Source of the DNA: Providencia zhijiangensis
GTDB lineage: Bacteria > Pseudomonadota > Gammaproteobacteria > Enterobacterales > Enterobacteriaceae
Length of the DNA: 64,000 bases
NCBI RefSeq assembly: GCF_030315915.2
Contig: NZ_CP135990.1
Span: 3,348,001-3,412,000, forward strand
Direction of reading: 5' to 3'
The notes beneath the pieces were generated by a model. The model saw only the letters and a list, made by a program, of their open reading frames with translations, had not been told where the DNA came from and did not search any database. A program made the translations under genes and the position numbers. How positions within the stretch are numbered: the stretch's first letter is position 1; every line of letters begins with the position of its first letter. Below are positions 1 through 9,183 of the stretch, piece by piece.

Positions 1-496
1 CTTCCGTTAACGCAGATAACCACAGTCCATCGGCGGCATAGCGCACTAAAGCCCCCAAATAGCCATTATCAAATGCATCACCTTGAGCGAGATGCCCTAA
101 CATCCAATCACGCCAGCATTTACGTAACACAGGCTCTGTGGGCATAGCCAATGATAAAAGTGCGAGCTGAAAACTTTCATCGGAGTCTTTAAGCTCGCCA
201 ACGTAGTGCAAATAGGCACGAGAAAATCGCCCATAAGGATCGGAATCATTCGCCATAATGGCGGCAATACGCACATCCATGATGTCTAATAGCTGGATAA
301 ACAATGCGTGAATAAGTTCTTGTTTACTGGGGAAATGGTGCATTAATCCCCCTTTGCTCACACCCGCTTCTCTGGCGACAGCATTCAGCGAAAGCGCCGC
401 AATGCCTTCTCGACCAGCGATTATCCTAGCTGCCTTTAGCAACTCTTCTTGTCGTTTGATTGGATCTTTTTTTCTTGGATGCACGAGTGTGTTCAT
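1..496 (-). CDS. TetR/AcrR-family transcriptional repressor (3' end outside window)
   Basis: About 165 codons are visible, running off the left edge, so the C-terminus is missing. The N-terminus starts MNTLVHPRKKD at the ATG complementary to 494-496. A TetR helix-turn-helix follows at roughly residues 27-60 (key stretch LNAVAREAGVSKGGLMHHF), then a helical ligand-binding domain. A near-perfect palindrome lies 12 bp upstream of the start, so autoregulation is likely. The gene is divergent from an FMN reductase, a common arrangement in which the repressor controls the neighbour in response to a small electrophile or quinone; that role is inference. The ligand cannot be read from the sequence. 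Confidence 0.88.
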   Translation of the reverse strand, partial: MNTLVHPRKKDPIKRQEELLKAARIIAGREGIAALSLNAVAREAGVSKGGLMHHFPSKQELIHALFIQLLDIMDVRIAAIMANDSDPYGRFSRAYLHYVGELKDSDESFQLALLSLAMPTEPVLRKCWRDWMLGHLAQGDAFDNGYLGALVRYAADGLWLSALTE

Positions 497-507
497 GGGA
501 ATGAATA

Positions 508-525
508 ATACCGACCAGTCGGTAT
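508..525. promoter_or_regulatory. Palindromic operator, probable TetR-family site
   Basis: The sequence ATACCGAC-CA-GTCGGTAT has two perfect 8-base arms around a 2-base centre. It sits just upstream of the tetR-type start codon. Arms of the type ACCGAC/GTCGGT are typical of TetR-family operators (known of the family). It is the only strong dyad in the 316-bp gap between the repressor and the reductase; the rest of the gap (about 526-790) is AT-rich with no gene. Confidence 0.75.
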
Positions 526-812
526 GTTCTATTTTGACTCGTATCAATGAAGAGAATATTGAGAGGAATTAAATACGAATAGTGTAATTGACGTCACAGT
601 ATTCTTTTTTAGCCACCCTAAATCACAAAGTTAATTTGAAAATATAAACAAATAACGTAATGAATTTCCTGCAATTTACAATTGGAAAAAATTAAATTTA
701 ACTTAATTTATTTTTAATGAATTTTATTATGCTAAATTATTAAAGAAATTCCTATTCCAAAGAAAATATACGAACTCGTTGTATTTTCACAACATAAGAA
801 GAGGTTTTGATT

Positions 813-1370
813 ATGTCCAATCAGTATAATATCGGTGTGGTTGTGGGTAGTTTACGTGCTGACTCTTATAATCTAAAAGTCGCCAAAGCCATCACTAAAT
901 TATTCCCATCGAATTTTACCTTCAAATTTATCAGCATTGCTGATTTACCTCTCTATAACCAAGAAGCCGACCAGAATGTTCCCGCGGTAGTGGCTAATTT
1001 TAAGAGCCAAATCAAAGCATCAGACGGCATTATCTTCGCAACACCGGAATATAACCGCTCAATGCCAGGTGTATTAAAGAATGCAATTGACCAAGGCTCT
1101 CGCCCTTGGGGAGATAACTCATGGGATGGTATTCCTGCGGGCGTATTAGGAGTTTCGATTGGTAATATTAGCACCGCAATTGCCCAGCAACATTTACGCA
1201 ATAGCCTCGCGTTCCTCAATATGCCGACGATGAATCAACCTGAGTGTTATTTAAAATGGTATGACGGCATGGTGGATGAGCAAGACACCATTTCCCCAAA
1301 AAGTAAGGATTTCTTACAGCCTTGGGCAGATAACTTTGCCAAATTTGTTATCCATAATCGCGCGCGTTAA
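813..1370 (+). CDS. NADPH-dependent FMN reductase (ChrR/YieF-like quinone/chromate reductase)
   Basis: A 185-residue flavodoxin-like protein. The ATG at 813 is preferred over the in-frame TTG at 807 because GAGG lies 8 bases upstream. The N-terminus carries the FMN-phosphate loop (GVVVGSLRADSYNLKVA), and residues near 75-85 give the family motif TPEYNRSMPGVLKNAIDQGSRP. These soluble enzymes reduce quinones, chromate or azo compounds with NAD(P)H and limit oxidative cycling (family knowledge). Its divergent partner is a tetR-type repressor, so substrate-induced expression is plausible. The physiological substrate is unknown. Confidence 0.9.
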   Translation: MSNQYNIGVVVGSLRADSYNLKVAKAITKLFPSNFTFKFISIADLPLYNQEADQNVPAVVANFKSQIKASDGIIFATPEYNRSMPGVLKNAIDQGSRPWGDNSWDGIPAGVLGVSIGNISTAIAQQHLRNSLAFLNMPTMNQPECYLKWYDGMVDEQDTISPKSKDFLQPWADNFAKFVIHNRAR

Positions 1371-1391
1371 TCACTGATTTTGTATGTAAAA

Positions 1392-1422
1392 AAGGCATCA
1401 CCAGCGTGATGCCTTATATAAC
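1392..1422 (-). terminator. Intrinsic terminator of the pot operon
   Basis: AAGGCATCAC (1392-1401), loop CAGC, then GTGATGCCTT (1406-1415) form a perfect 10-bp hairpin. Read on the minus strand it is followed by a run of T (complement of the A run at 1387-1393), directly after potD. On the plus strand it could also stop the reductase transcript, with a weaker tail. The coordinates include a few flanking bases. Confidence 0.8.
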
Positions 1423-1443
1423 AATAGCCAAACAGAATCGATA

Positions 1444-2493
1444 TTAACGCCCTGCTTTCAGCTTTTGGAAATACTCTTCATACAGAATATTGGTATTCCC
1501 CACATCGCTTTGCCATTCCCCTTTTTTCAATACCTCTTCTGATGGGTATAGAGATGGGTCATTCGCAATCTCGGCTGGTAATAATTTTTTCGCTTCTAAG
1601 TTTGGCGTCGGATAACCAATAGACTCCGCCACTTGTGCCGCAATTTCTGGGCGTAATAAGAAGTCGATAAGCTTGTGTGCCCCTTCTGCGTTCTTCGCGT
1701 TGGCAGGGATAGCTAAGCTGTCCATCCAGAAAATACCGCCCTCTTTTGGCCATACAACTTCAATCGGTAAACCCGCTTGTCTAGCCACAAATGCCGAGCC
1801 GTTCCACAGCATACCGACATCCACTTCGCCTTCAATATACGGGGTTGCAGGGTTGTCTGAGTTAAAGGCCAGAATATTTGGACGCAATTTTTGCAGTTCG
1901 TTATAGGCTTCTTCAATCTGCTTTGGATCCGTGGTATTGCCAGAATAACCAAGCTTTGTTAGCGCCACTTGGAACACTTCGCGGGCATCATCCATCATCA
2001 GTAAGCTATTTTTGTATTCTGGCTTCCAAAAGTCTGCCCATGAAGTGACGGACTTAGGATCAACCGCATCACCATTGATTCCGATCCCTGTTGCGCCCCA
2101 AATATAAGGCACTGAATAGTCGTTATTTGGGTCGAATTCTTTATGGATAAGGTTTGGATCGAGGTTTTTAAAGTTAGGCAGTTTTGTCTTATCAATCTTT
2201 TGCAGCATGCCTTCTTTGCTCATTTTGTCGATAAAATAAGTCGATGGCACCACTAAATCGTAAGCCCCTTCTTTATAGGTTTTCAATTTAGTGTACATGC
2301 TTTCATTGGATTCATAGGTGGAGTAAATCACCTTGATCCCAGTCTCTTTAGTAAATTGCTCTAATAAACCGGGGGGAACATATTCTGTCCAGTTATAGAA
2401 ATACAGTACGTTTTTGTTATCGTCAGCGGCAGTTGCCGTGCCAATACTTGCAGCCATTAAACCTGCGGCTAGCAGATAGGACCATTTTTTCAT
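1444..2493 (-). CDS. potD: Spermidine/putrescine ABC transporter, periplasmic binding protein PotD
   Basis: A 349-residue protein starting MKKWSYLLAAG; an upstream in-frame ATG would only add 14 polar residues ahead of the signal peptide. It has a Sec signal peptide of about 23 residues (cleavage near TATA-ADD), then a type I/II periplasmic binding fold beginning VLYFYNWTEYVPPGLLEQF, typical of polyamine binders. Conserved patches include WGATGIGIN, FNSDNPATPYIEGEVDVGMLWNG and IFWMDSLAIP. PotD captures spermidine (and putrescine) in the periplasm for PotABC. It is the last gene of a potA-B-C-D operon, 119 bp after potC, and is followed by a strong terminator. Confidence 0.95.
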   Translation of the reverse strand: MKKWSYLLAAGLMAASIGTATAADDNKNVLYFYNWTEYVPPGLLEQFTKETGIKVIYSTYESNESMYTKLKTYKEGAYDLVVPSTYFIDKMSKEGMLQKIDKTKLPNFKNLDPNLIHKEFDPNNDYSVPYIWGATGIGINGDAVDPKSVTSWADFWKPEYKNSLLMMDDAREVFQVALTKLGYSGNTTDPKQIEEAYNELQKLRPNILAFNSDNPATPYIEGEVDVGMLWNGSAFVARQAGLPIEVVWPKEGGIFWMDSLAIPANAKNAEGAHKLIDFLLRPEIAAQVAESIGYPTPNLEAKKLLPAEIANDPSLYPSEEVLKKGEWQSDVGNTNILYEEYFQKLKAGR

Positions 2494-2580
2494 CACTGAT
2501 TTTCCCTCAACAAAGTGCTTTTTATCTATCTTCATAGGCTCAGTTAAAGCCTACCCTCTCGCCTGATGGCATGGAAAGAT

Positions 2581-2601
2581 TGGGTGCCAAAATGACACCC
2601 A
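2581..2601 (-). other. Small hairpin between potC and potD
   Basis: TGGGTG (2581-2586) and CACCCA (2596-2601) can pair around a 9-base loop in the potC-potD spacer, with no T run. Such spacers often adjust the level of a binding protein relative to its permeases by affecting mRNA ends; that role here is inference. Confidence 0.35.
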
Positions 2602-2612
2602 CCAAGTACAAC

Positions 2613-3416
2613 TTAACGTTTTGATGACTTCGCGACGGCATTTTTACCGTGTTTATCGCGCATAACCCACTGGCTTAAACAGACTAAAACCAGCGACATC
2701 AGCAACAACACCGTTGCCAGTGCATTCACTTCTGGGGAGACCCCGACTTTTACCATTGAGTAGATTTTCAATGGTAAGATTTCATAGCTTGGCCCCGTCA
2801 CAAAGGAAGAAACCACCACATCATCCATTGATAAGGTAAAGCTCAGCAGCCACCCTGCGACAACCGCAGGCAGCGCTAATGGCAGAATGATTTTCCGTAA
2901 AATGGTAAATTCCCCCGCCCCGAGATCCCGCGCCGCTTCCAACATTTTCACATCAAAATCTTTCAATCTCGCGTATACCGTCACCACCACAAAAGGCAGG
3001 CAAAAGGTGATATGTGAAAATAACAGCGACCAGAAACCTAATGAGACGCCAAGGATCATAAACAGGACTAGCAATGAAATTGCCATGACAATATCGGGGG
3101 ACATCATCACCACAAACAGCATTCCGCCGACAAATGGCTTGCCTCTAAAACGATAACGAAAGAGAGCAACAGCGGTTAATGTGCCGATAATTGTCGCAAA
3201 CGTCGCTGAAAGTACCGCCATGGTCAATGAATGCCCTGCGGCTTCAAGCAGGCTGTCATTATTGCTCAGTAACTCATACCATTTGGTCGAAAAACCTTGC
3301 CACTGAATACCAAAACGCGATTCATTGAATGAGTTCACAATCAAGATAATGATTGGAATATAAAGATACGCGTAGATGGTGGTCATAAAACCACCACGCA
3401 AAATACGTCCTATCAT
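2613..3416 (-). CDS. potC: Spermidine/putrescine ABC transporter permease PotC
   Basis: A 267-residue inner-membrane permease beginning [19 protein letters not shown], nearly the same as E. coli PotC from the first residue. It has about six membrane segments and the cytoplasmic EAA loop ([11 protein letters not shown]...ILPLALP, around residues 158-182) that docks on the ATPase PotA. The tail SFTLSMDDVVVSSFVTGPSYEILPLKIYSMV is characteristic. The start codon overlaps the potB stop by 4 bases (ATGA), which indicates translational coupling. Confidence 0.95.
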   Translation of the reverse strand: MIGRILRGGFMTTIYAYLYIPIIILIVNSFNESRFGIQWQGFSTKWYELLSNNDSLLEAAGHSLTMAVLSATFATIIGTLTAVALFRYRFRGKPFVGGMLFVVMMSPDIVMAISLLVLFMILGVSLGFWSLLFSHITFCLPFVVVTVYARLKDFDVKMLEAARDLGAGEFTILRKIILPLALPAVVAGWLLSFTLSMDDVVVSSFVTGPSYEILPLKIYSMVKVGVSPEVNALATVLLLMSLVLVCLSQWVMRDKHGKNAVAKSSKR

Positions 3417-4276
3417 TCTTCATACGCCTTTTTATTCAAAAGCTTAGCAGCTCGGTAGTACACATACAGCAGCAGCCCCATCATCACCGTGAGGAAAATA
3501 CTGGTTGCCGCCCCAAACGGCCAATCGCGAATATTCAAGAACTGGCTCTTAATGACGTTACCAATCAGCAGGTTTTTCGCCCCACCCATTAAATCCGCCA
3601 CGTAGAACAGCCCCATTGCTGGCAGCAACACTAATAAGCAGCCCGCAATAATTCCCGGCATGGTCAATGGAATAATAATCTTCACAAAAGTTTGGCATTT
3701 ATTGGCGCCCAAATCCCGCGCCGCTTCCAAGTAGGATTTATCCAGCTTTTCAATACTGGAATAGAGCGGCATCACCATAAATGGCAACAAAATATAGATT
3801 AAGCCCAATACCACCGCTTCTGGGGTATACATCAATTTCAACGGCTTATCGATAATGCCAATCCACAGCAAAAAGTCATTCAAATACCCTTTGGTACTTA
3901 AGAACACTTTTAAGCCATAAATACGGATCAATGAGTTGGTCCAAAATGGCACAATCAGCAGAAATAGCATCAGCGGTTGGATGCGCTTAGGCAGCTTCGC
4001 CAAAATAAATGCAAAGGGGTAGCCGATCACAAGGCAGAAGAACGTGGCGATTAACGCCATATTCAACGAATGCAGCATCACTTGGGCATACATCGGGTCT
4101 GACAGACGGATGTAGTTGTCCCAAGTAAACACCAGATCCACCAGATTTGTATCACTGCGCGTGAAAAAACTGGTGCCGATGATCATTAAGTTAGGCAGAA
4201 AGACGAAGAGCAACAGCCAAGCAACGACGCCCGTGATAATCACATTCTGCAAGATTTTATGCTTACGAATGATCAT
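3413..4276 (-). CDS. potB: Spermidine/putrescine ABC transporter permease PotB
   Basis: A 287-residue membrane protein and the second permease of the polyamine importer. Membrane segments start at about residues 12-32 ([20 protein letters not shown]). The EAA motif is [25 protein letters not shown] near residues 185-210. It pairs with PotC to form the channel. Its start lies inside the end of potA (14-bp overlap) and its end overlaps potC, so potA-B-C form one tightly coupled message. Confidence 0.95.
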   Translation of the reverse strand: MIIRKHKILQNVIITGVVAWLLLFVFLPNLMIIGTSFFTRSDTNLVDLVFTWDNYIRLSDPMYAQVMLHSLNMALIATFFCLVIGYPFAFILAKLPKRIQPLMLFLLIVPFWTNSLIRIYGLKVFLSTKGYLNDFLLWIGIIDKPLKLMYTPEAVVLGLIYILLPFMVMPLYSSIEKLDKSYLEAARDLGANKCQTFVKIIIPLTMPGIIAGCLLVLLPAMGLFYVADLMGGAKNLLIGNVIKSQFLNIRDWPFGAATSIFLTVMMGLLLYVYYRAAKLLNKKAYEE

Positions 4277-5372
4277 CCAGAACTACCTCCCAGCTTTCAA
4301 CCCAAGTCACGGCAACTTTTTGGTTAAGGGAGTGGTCGACATCAGGGTCATCTTCGTTAAAGAACTCACTGACCATAATAATTTTGCCATCTTCCATCTC
4401 AACCACTGAGTCTAACGTCATGCCTTTGTAGTTACGTTCTCGCACATAACCGATCAGCCCAGGGTGATTATCGGCGTCATTGACTTCTTCAACGCGTAAA
4501 TCTTCAGGGCGCAATAAGACGTTTAAATGCTGACCTTCTGTGACCGGTAAATCGGTGAAAATATCACATTCATGCCCTTCAACATTGGCACGAATACGTT
4601 GTTCATCAATACGATGTAACACTTTTGCATCAAAAATATTGATTTCACCGATAAATTGAGCAACAAACAGGTTTTTCGGCTCTTCGTAAATTTCACGCGG
4701 CGTACCATCCTGCTCAATTTTCCCTTCACGCATCACAATGATACGGTCAGACATAGCCAGAGCTTCTTCTTGGTCATGAGTCACAAAAATAAACGTAATC
4801 CCCAGCTTACGCTGTAAGGCTTTCAGCTCATTTTGCATCTGTTTACGCAGCTTATAATCCAGCGCAGATAACGACTCATCCAATAGCAAAACCTTGGGAC
4901 GATTAACAACCGCACGCGCAATTGCCACGCGTTGCTGTTGACCACCCGAAAGTTGGTTCGGCATACGCTCTGCAAAATCCGCCAATTGCACCATATGCAA
5001 GGCTTGCTCCACCCGTTTTTGAATGTCCGCTTTTGGTGTTTTTTGCATGCGCAAACCAAATGCCACATTTTCAAATACGGTCATGTGTGGGAATAATGCA
5101 TAGCTTTGGAAAACAGTATTCACGAAACGTTGTTCCGCAGGAATATCTGTAATGTCCTGACCATCAAGAATAATTTGACCGTCATCCACATCTTCTAATC
5201 CAGCAATCAGACGTAAAACCGTCGTTTTACCACAACCAGAAGGCCCTAAAATGGTGAGAAACTCCCCATTTCGGATCGTGAGGTCAAGCTCAGAAATAAT
5301 TTGTTTGCCATCAAAACCTTTATTTAAAGATTTTAATTCGACGAGTGGTGTGAGAGAAGTTGTCTCAGTCAT
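4263..5372 (-). CDS. potA: Spermidine/putrescine ABC transporter ATP-binding protein PotA
   Basis: A 369-residue ATPase. Walker A is GPSGCGKTT at residues 43-51; the ABC signature is [14 protein letters not shown], followed by Walker B LLLDES and the switch His in VTHDQEEA. The C-terminal third is the TOBE-type regulatory domain ([23 protein letters not shown]). It energises PotBC and is the first gene of the operon. An AT-rich stretch directly before the ATG (GTATTATAAATG) resembles a -10 box, and no good Shine-Dalgarno is seen, so the exact start or leader is somewhat uncertain. Confidence 0.95.
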   Translation of the reverse strand: MTETTSLTPLVELKSLNKGFDGKQIISELDLTIRNGEFLTILGPSGCGKTTVLRLIAGLEDVDDGQIILDGQDITDIPAEQRFVNTVFQSYALFPHMTVFENVAFGLRMQKTPKADIQKRVEQALHMVQLADFAERMPNQLSGGQQQRVAIARAVVNRPKVLLLDESLSALDYKLRKQMQNELKALQRKLGITFIFVTHDQEEALAMSDRIIVMREGKIEQDGTPREIYEEPKNLFVAQFIGEINIFDAKVLHRIDEQRIRANVEGHECDIFTDLPVTEGQHLNVLLRPEDLRVEEVNDADNHPGLIGYVRERNYKGMTLDSVVEMEDGKIIMVSEFFNEDDPDVDHSLNQKVAVTWVESWEVVLDDHS

Positions 5373-6188
5373 TTATAATACACTCTATCCCTAGGAATAA
5401 TGCAGATAGAACCGCCACCGTTAAAGACTGTTAAGCCCCCAGGAGAACCCCAGCAAAGCCCAAAACCAGTAGCGCCATTTTTAATAAAACAATAAGGCCA
5501 GCATAATAAACACTGTTAATGAAAATTGAAAGCCATTTTCAACACTTTGTTTGCCTTTCACTATGAATTTAAAACAAATAAAAGCGATTTATGATAAAAA
5601 TAAGTGACATAGACATATTTTTCATAGCTTTGTGCTTATCTATCATTTTTCATTATAGAACCCAAAATAAAAGAAACATTAAAAGAATATTAAATTCAAT
5701 ATGTTAAACAAACAATCAAACTAAACTATCGATTAAGATAACTTGCTCTAGTAATAATAAAAACCCATTTTCCTTTTATTTTCACTCTGTATTTTATTTA
5801 TTATCTCCAGAATGCTAACCAACTATAAATGATTAATTAATCCACTAACCTATTAGGATATTTATGGAAAAATTGAATGCATAAATTCTAAATTAACTGC
5901 TCCGCGATAACATGGATAACAAATAATTAAACCCAATACCCATAATTAATTTATGTGATTAGCTTCATACTTTGAATTCGAATATTAGTTTCTTGGCAAA
6001 GTTTAACCAAAGTCATATTTTCTTTTACATCCCTTTGAATATAATGAGTAATTATTCTAATTTCATTCAGACTATTATCCCTATAAACGATTATCCCGCC
6101 TGACAAAACAAGCGAGATTTAGAATAAAAAGCCTATAAACAATTTATTTCTTATATTTTCCGCTAAAATTAATATGTGAGTGAGCAAA
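5373..6188. other. 815-bp gene-free divergent region between potA and fumarase
   Basis: A very AT-rich spacer with no open frame of coding character and no tRNA-like fold that I can see. It must hold the promoters of potABCD (minus) and of the fumarase gene (plus). Visible points are a short dyad TTGG-N10-CCAA near 5993-6010 and TATAAT-like boxes near 6047. No confident operator could be assigned. The length is large for two housekeeping promoters, so a small RNA cannot be excluded. Confidence 0.5.
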
Positions 6189-7835
6189 ATGGCTAATAAA
6201 GAGTTTTTTTACCAAGAACCTTATCCGCTATCTGAGGATAAAACCGAATATTACCAAGTCTCTGATAAATATGTTTCTGTAGAGCAATTTGCTGGGAAGC
6301 AAATGCTAAAAATTGAGCCAGAGGCTTTAACCTTTCTTGCTGAACATGCAATTTATGAATCCCAGTTCTTTTTAAGACCTGCCCACCAAAAACAAGTCGC
6401 CGCGATTTTGCACGATCCAGAAGCCAGTGAAAACGACAAGTATGTCGCCCTGCAATTACTGCGTAACGCCGAGATTTCTGCGAAAGGTGTTCTGCCAAAC
6501 TGTCAGGATACGGGAACCGTTGCTGTCGTCGGGAAAAAAGGGCAACAAGTTTGGACGGGCTGTGATGACGAAGAATACCTCTCTCGAGGCATTTACAACG
6601 TTTTCCAACACGAAAACCTGCGTTTTTCGCAAAATGCCCCGCTGGATATGTTTAACGAAGTCAATACAGGTACCAACTTGCCTGCACAATTTGATATTTT
6701 TGCCACTACGGGTGATGAATACCATTTCTTATTTGTTAACAAAGGCGGAGGCTCTGCAAATAAATCCGCTCTTTATCAAGAAACTAAAGCAACGCTGACC
6801 CCGGCTAAGTTGAAAAACTTCTTAATTGAGAAAATGAGAAACTTAGGGACAACCGCTTGCCCACCTTATCATATCGCATTCGTTATCGGCGGTACTTCAG
6901 CGGAAACCACGCTGAAAACAGCCAAACTGGCTTCAGCAAAATACTATGATAACCTGCCAACGACAGGTAATGAGTATGGCCGAGCGTTCCGTGATGTTGA
7001 GCTAGAAAATGAGTTATTAGAAGCGTCACGCCATCTCGGCTTTGGTGCGCAATTTGGCGGTAAATACTTTGCCCACGATGTGCGTGTTATTCGCTTGCCT
7101 CGCCATGGTGCTTCTTGCCCGATCGGTTTAGCCATTTCTTGTTCTGCTGACCGCAATATCAAAGCAAAAATCACCAAAGACGGCTTGTGGCTGGAGAAAA
7201 TGGAGCATAATCCAGCACAATATATCCCTGAATCGATGCGTCATCAGTCAGAAGGGAACGTGGTTCATATCGACCTCAACCGCCCAATGAAAGATATTTT
7301 GTCCGAGTTGAGTAAACACCCTGTATCAACCCGTGTATCTCTCAGTGGTCCACTGATCATCGCTCGCGATATCGCCCATACCAAGCTTAAAGAGCGCTTA
7401 GATAATGGTGAAGACTTACCACAATACTTTAAAGATCATATGGTCTATTACGCAGGCCCTGCGAAAAAACCTGAGGATATGGTGTCGGGTTCTTTAGGCC
7501 CAACAACGGGTAACCGTATGGACCCATACGTCGACCTATTCCAATCTCATGGCGGTAGTATGCTAATGCTGGCAAAAGGTAACCGTACCCAAGCCGTGAC
7601 TGACGCCTGTAAAAAACATGGCGGTTTTTACCTTGGTAGCATTGGCGGCTCCGCGGCGATTTTGGCGCAAGAGTTTGTCAAAAGCTTAAATTGCCTCGAA
7701 TACCCAGAGTTAGGTATGGAAGCCGTCTGGAAAATGGAAGTGGAAGGGCTGCCAGCCTTTATTTTGGTGGATGATAAAGGCAATAACTTCTTTGATATTG
7801 TGCAGAATGACACTTGCAAGAAATGCGTTAAATAA
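6189..7835 (+). CDS. Class I fumarate hydratase (fumarase A/B type, iron-sulfur)
   Basis: A 548-residue enzyme. The ATG at 6189 ([11 protein letters not shown]) matches the E. coli FumA N-terminus better than the GTG at 6180. It interconverts fumarate and malate in the TCA cycle using an oxygen-sensitive [4Fe-4S] cluster. The cluster cysteines are at about residues 105 (LPNCQDTG), 224 (TTACPPYH) and 310 (GASCPIG). Further family motifs are [28 protein letters not shown] and GSIGGSAA. FumA and FumB cannot be told apart by sequence reading alone. It is monocistronic, with a strong terminator 30 bp downstream. Confidence 0.94.
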   Translation: MANKEFFYQEPYPLSEDKTEYYQVSDKYVSVEQFAGKQMLKIEPEALTFLAEHAIYESQFFLRPAHQKQVAAILHDPEASENDKYVALQLLRNAEISAKGVLPNCQDTGTVAVVGKKGQQVWTGCDDEEYLSRGIYNVFQHENLRFSQNAPLDMFNEVNTGTNLPAQFDIFATTGDEYHFLFVNKGGGSANKSALYQETKATLTPAKLKNFLIEKMRNLGTTACPPYHIAFVIGGTSAETTLKTAKLASAKYYDNLPTTGNEYGRAFRDVELENELLEASRHLGFGAQFGGKYFAHDVRVIRLPRHGASCPIGLAISCSADRNIKAKITKDGLWLEKMEHNPAQYIPESMRHQSEGNVVHIDLNRPMKDILSELSKHPVSTRVSLSGPLIIARDIAHTKLKERLDNGEDLPQYFKDHMVYYAGPAKKPEDMVSGSLGPTTGNRMDPYVDLFQSHGGSMLMLAKGNRTQAVTDACKKHGGFYLGSIGGSAAILAQEFVKSLNCLEYPELGMEAVWKMEVEGLPAFILVDDKGNNFFDIVQNDTCKKCVK

Positions 7836-7864
7836 TGGCCTAGTGCGATAAATCTTCCACATCA

Positions 7865-7901
7865 TTGCCTACTTTACTTACATTAAAGTAGGCAATTTTT
7901 T
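7865..7901 (+). terminator. Strong intrinsic terminator after fumarase
   Basis: TTGCCTACTTTA (7865-7876) and TAAAGTAGGCAA (7884-7895) form a perfect 12-bp stem with a 7-base loop, followed at once by TTTTTT. It separates the fumarase gene from the convergent agmatine deiminase-like gene. Confidence 0.93.
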
Positions 7902-7919
7902 GTTTAGCGCTCTTTATCT

Positions 7920-9050
7920 TCAGTCATTATGCACGGGTAATTGATGAGTGACACAATGTATTCCACCCCCTCCCGCTGCAATGACATCAATATTAAGCAT
8001 GATAATGTCTCGGTCTGGGTATAGCATTTCAAGGAGCTGCTTCGCATCATGATCAGCCTGCTTGTCCCCAAATTCAGGCGCAATAACGGCACCATTGATG
8101 ACAAAGTAATTAATGTAACCCGCGGCGAAATCAGGGTTATGTCGGCTAAAACGAGTTTGGCGCAGAGTGCTAGGTGGCGACACCGTATAAATTTTCAGTT
8201 TTCGCCCGTCAGCATCCGTTGCATTTTCTAAAATATCCATATGCTTGCGCGTGACTTCATAATCAAAAGAGTCCGAATCATTATCGAGATTTATCAAAAT
8301 AACCCCTGGCTTCACAAAACGCGCGTAGAAATCGACATGTGCATCCGTAATGTCTTTTCCTTTAATACCTGGCAACCAGATGATTTTACGTAATCCTAAT
8401 GCTTTTTTTAGCTCTTCCTCTATTTCATCTCGGGTTAAATTAGGATTTCGATTATCATTTACCCAACTACTTTCCGTTATCATCCCTGTACCATGACCAT
8501 CAACCTCAATCCCTCCCCCCTCTCCAGTTAAGCGACTGATAAATGGGGTAATCACACCAAAATGCTGCGCTTGGAATTTTGCCAATTGGGCATCGTTATA
8601 ATGTTGTTGCTTATTGCCCCAACCATTGAAATTAAAATCAACGGCACTGAGCTCCCCTTTTGGATTAACCACAAAATTGGCTCCGATATCACGCATCCAT
8701 ATATCATCGAGCTCTGTCGTGATAAAACGCGTATTTTGGCTACCACACATTTCCTCAGCTAACTGGCGCTCATTTTCTCGACAAAAAACCACCACCGGCT
8801 GGTACTTAGCAATCGCTTTAGTGATGCTCCCTAATGTTATTTGCACATCTGTAGTGAATTCTCTCCAAATTGCTTTTTGGGCGCCGAAGGCAATGAAAGC
8901 ACACTCCTGTAATTCCCCTTCATCTGGCATCATTCCCCGTTTTTCACTCCGCATATTTCCTATTGCAACCGGTGATATACCAAAAGAGACTGCAACGCCT
9001 ATGGCACTAATGACTGAGGTTTGTCGGATAAACTGACGACGAGTCGGCAT
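7920..9050 (-). CDS. Tat-exported agmatine deiminase / peptidyl-arginine deiminase family protein
   Basis: A 376-residue protein. The ATG at 9050 is preferred over 9071 because AAGGAA lies 7 bases upstream and it gives a normal twin-arginine signal (MPTRRQFIRQTSVISAIG). The mature domain has agmatine deiminase hallmarks: DIWMRDIGANFVV, FNFNGWGNK, EGGGIEVDGHGTG, and the C-terminal catalytic cysteine in AGGGGIHCVTHQ. Family enzymes hydrolyse agmatine to N-carbamoylputrescine and ammonia. Cytosolic AguA enzymes lack a signal, so this version probably works outside the inner membrane. It is divergent from a LysR regulator 133 bp away. Whether agmatine is the true substrate is not settled. Confidence 0.85.
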   Translation of the reverse strand: MPTRRQFIRQTSVISAIGVAVSFGISPVAIGNMRSEKRGMMPDEGELQECAFIAFGAQKAIWREFTTDVQITLGSITKAIAKYQPVVVFCRENERQLAEEMCGSQNTRFITTELDDIWMRDIGANFVVNPKGELSAVDFNFNGWGNKQQHYNDAQLAKFQAQHFGVITPFISRLTGEGGGIEVDGHGTGMITESSWVNDNRNPNLTRDEIEEELKKALGLRKIIWLPGIKGKDITDAHVDFYARFVKPGVILINLDNDSDSFDYEVTRKHMDILENATDADGRKLKIYTVSPPSTLRQTRFSRHNPDFAAGYINYFVINGAVIAPEFGDKQADHDAKQLLEMLYPDRDIIMLNIDVIAAGGGGIHCVTHQLPVHND

Positions 9051-9167
9051 ACTGGTTTCCTTAATACTCATTATGATAAGTAATACTATTCAGTAATTTT
9101 CAATGCACCTATCTTAATGCCCTTGATAGCCATAAAACCAACGATATAATTAGCGCACAACTGATTA

Positions 9168-9179
9168 GATAAGCTTATC
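9168..9179. promoter_or_regulatory. 12-bp palindrome just before the lysR start
   Basis: GATAAGCTTATC is a perfect palindrome ending 4 bases before the ATG at 9184, where a ribosome binding site would lie. No good Shine-Dalgarno is seen there. It could be an operator for the divergent LysR regulator or a structure limiting its translation. This is a candidate only. Confidence 0.35.
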
Positions 9180-9183
9180 AAGC

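Noticed and set aside
354..572. Plus-strand small open frame at the left end
   Set aside because: It is antisense to the tetR-type gene and covers its operator; it has no ribosome site.
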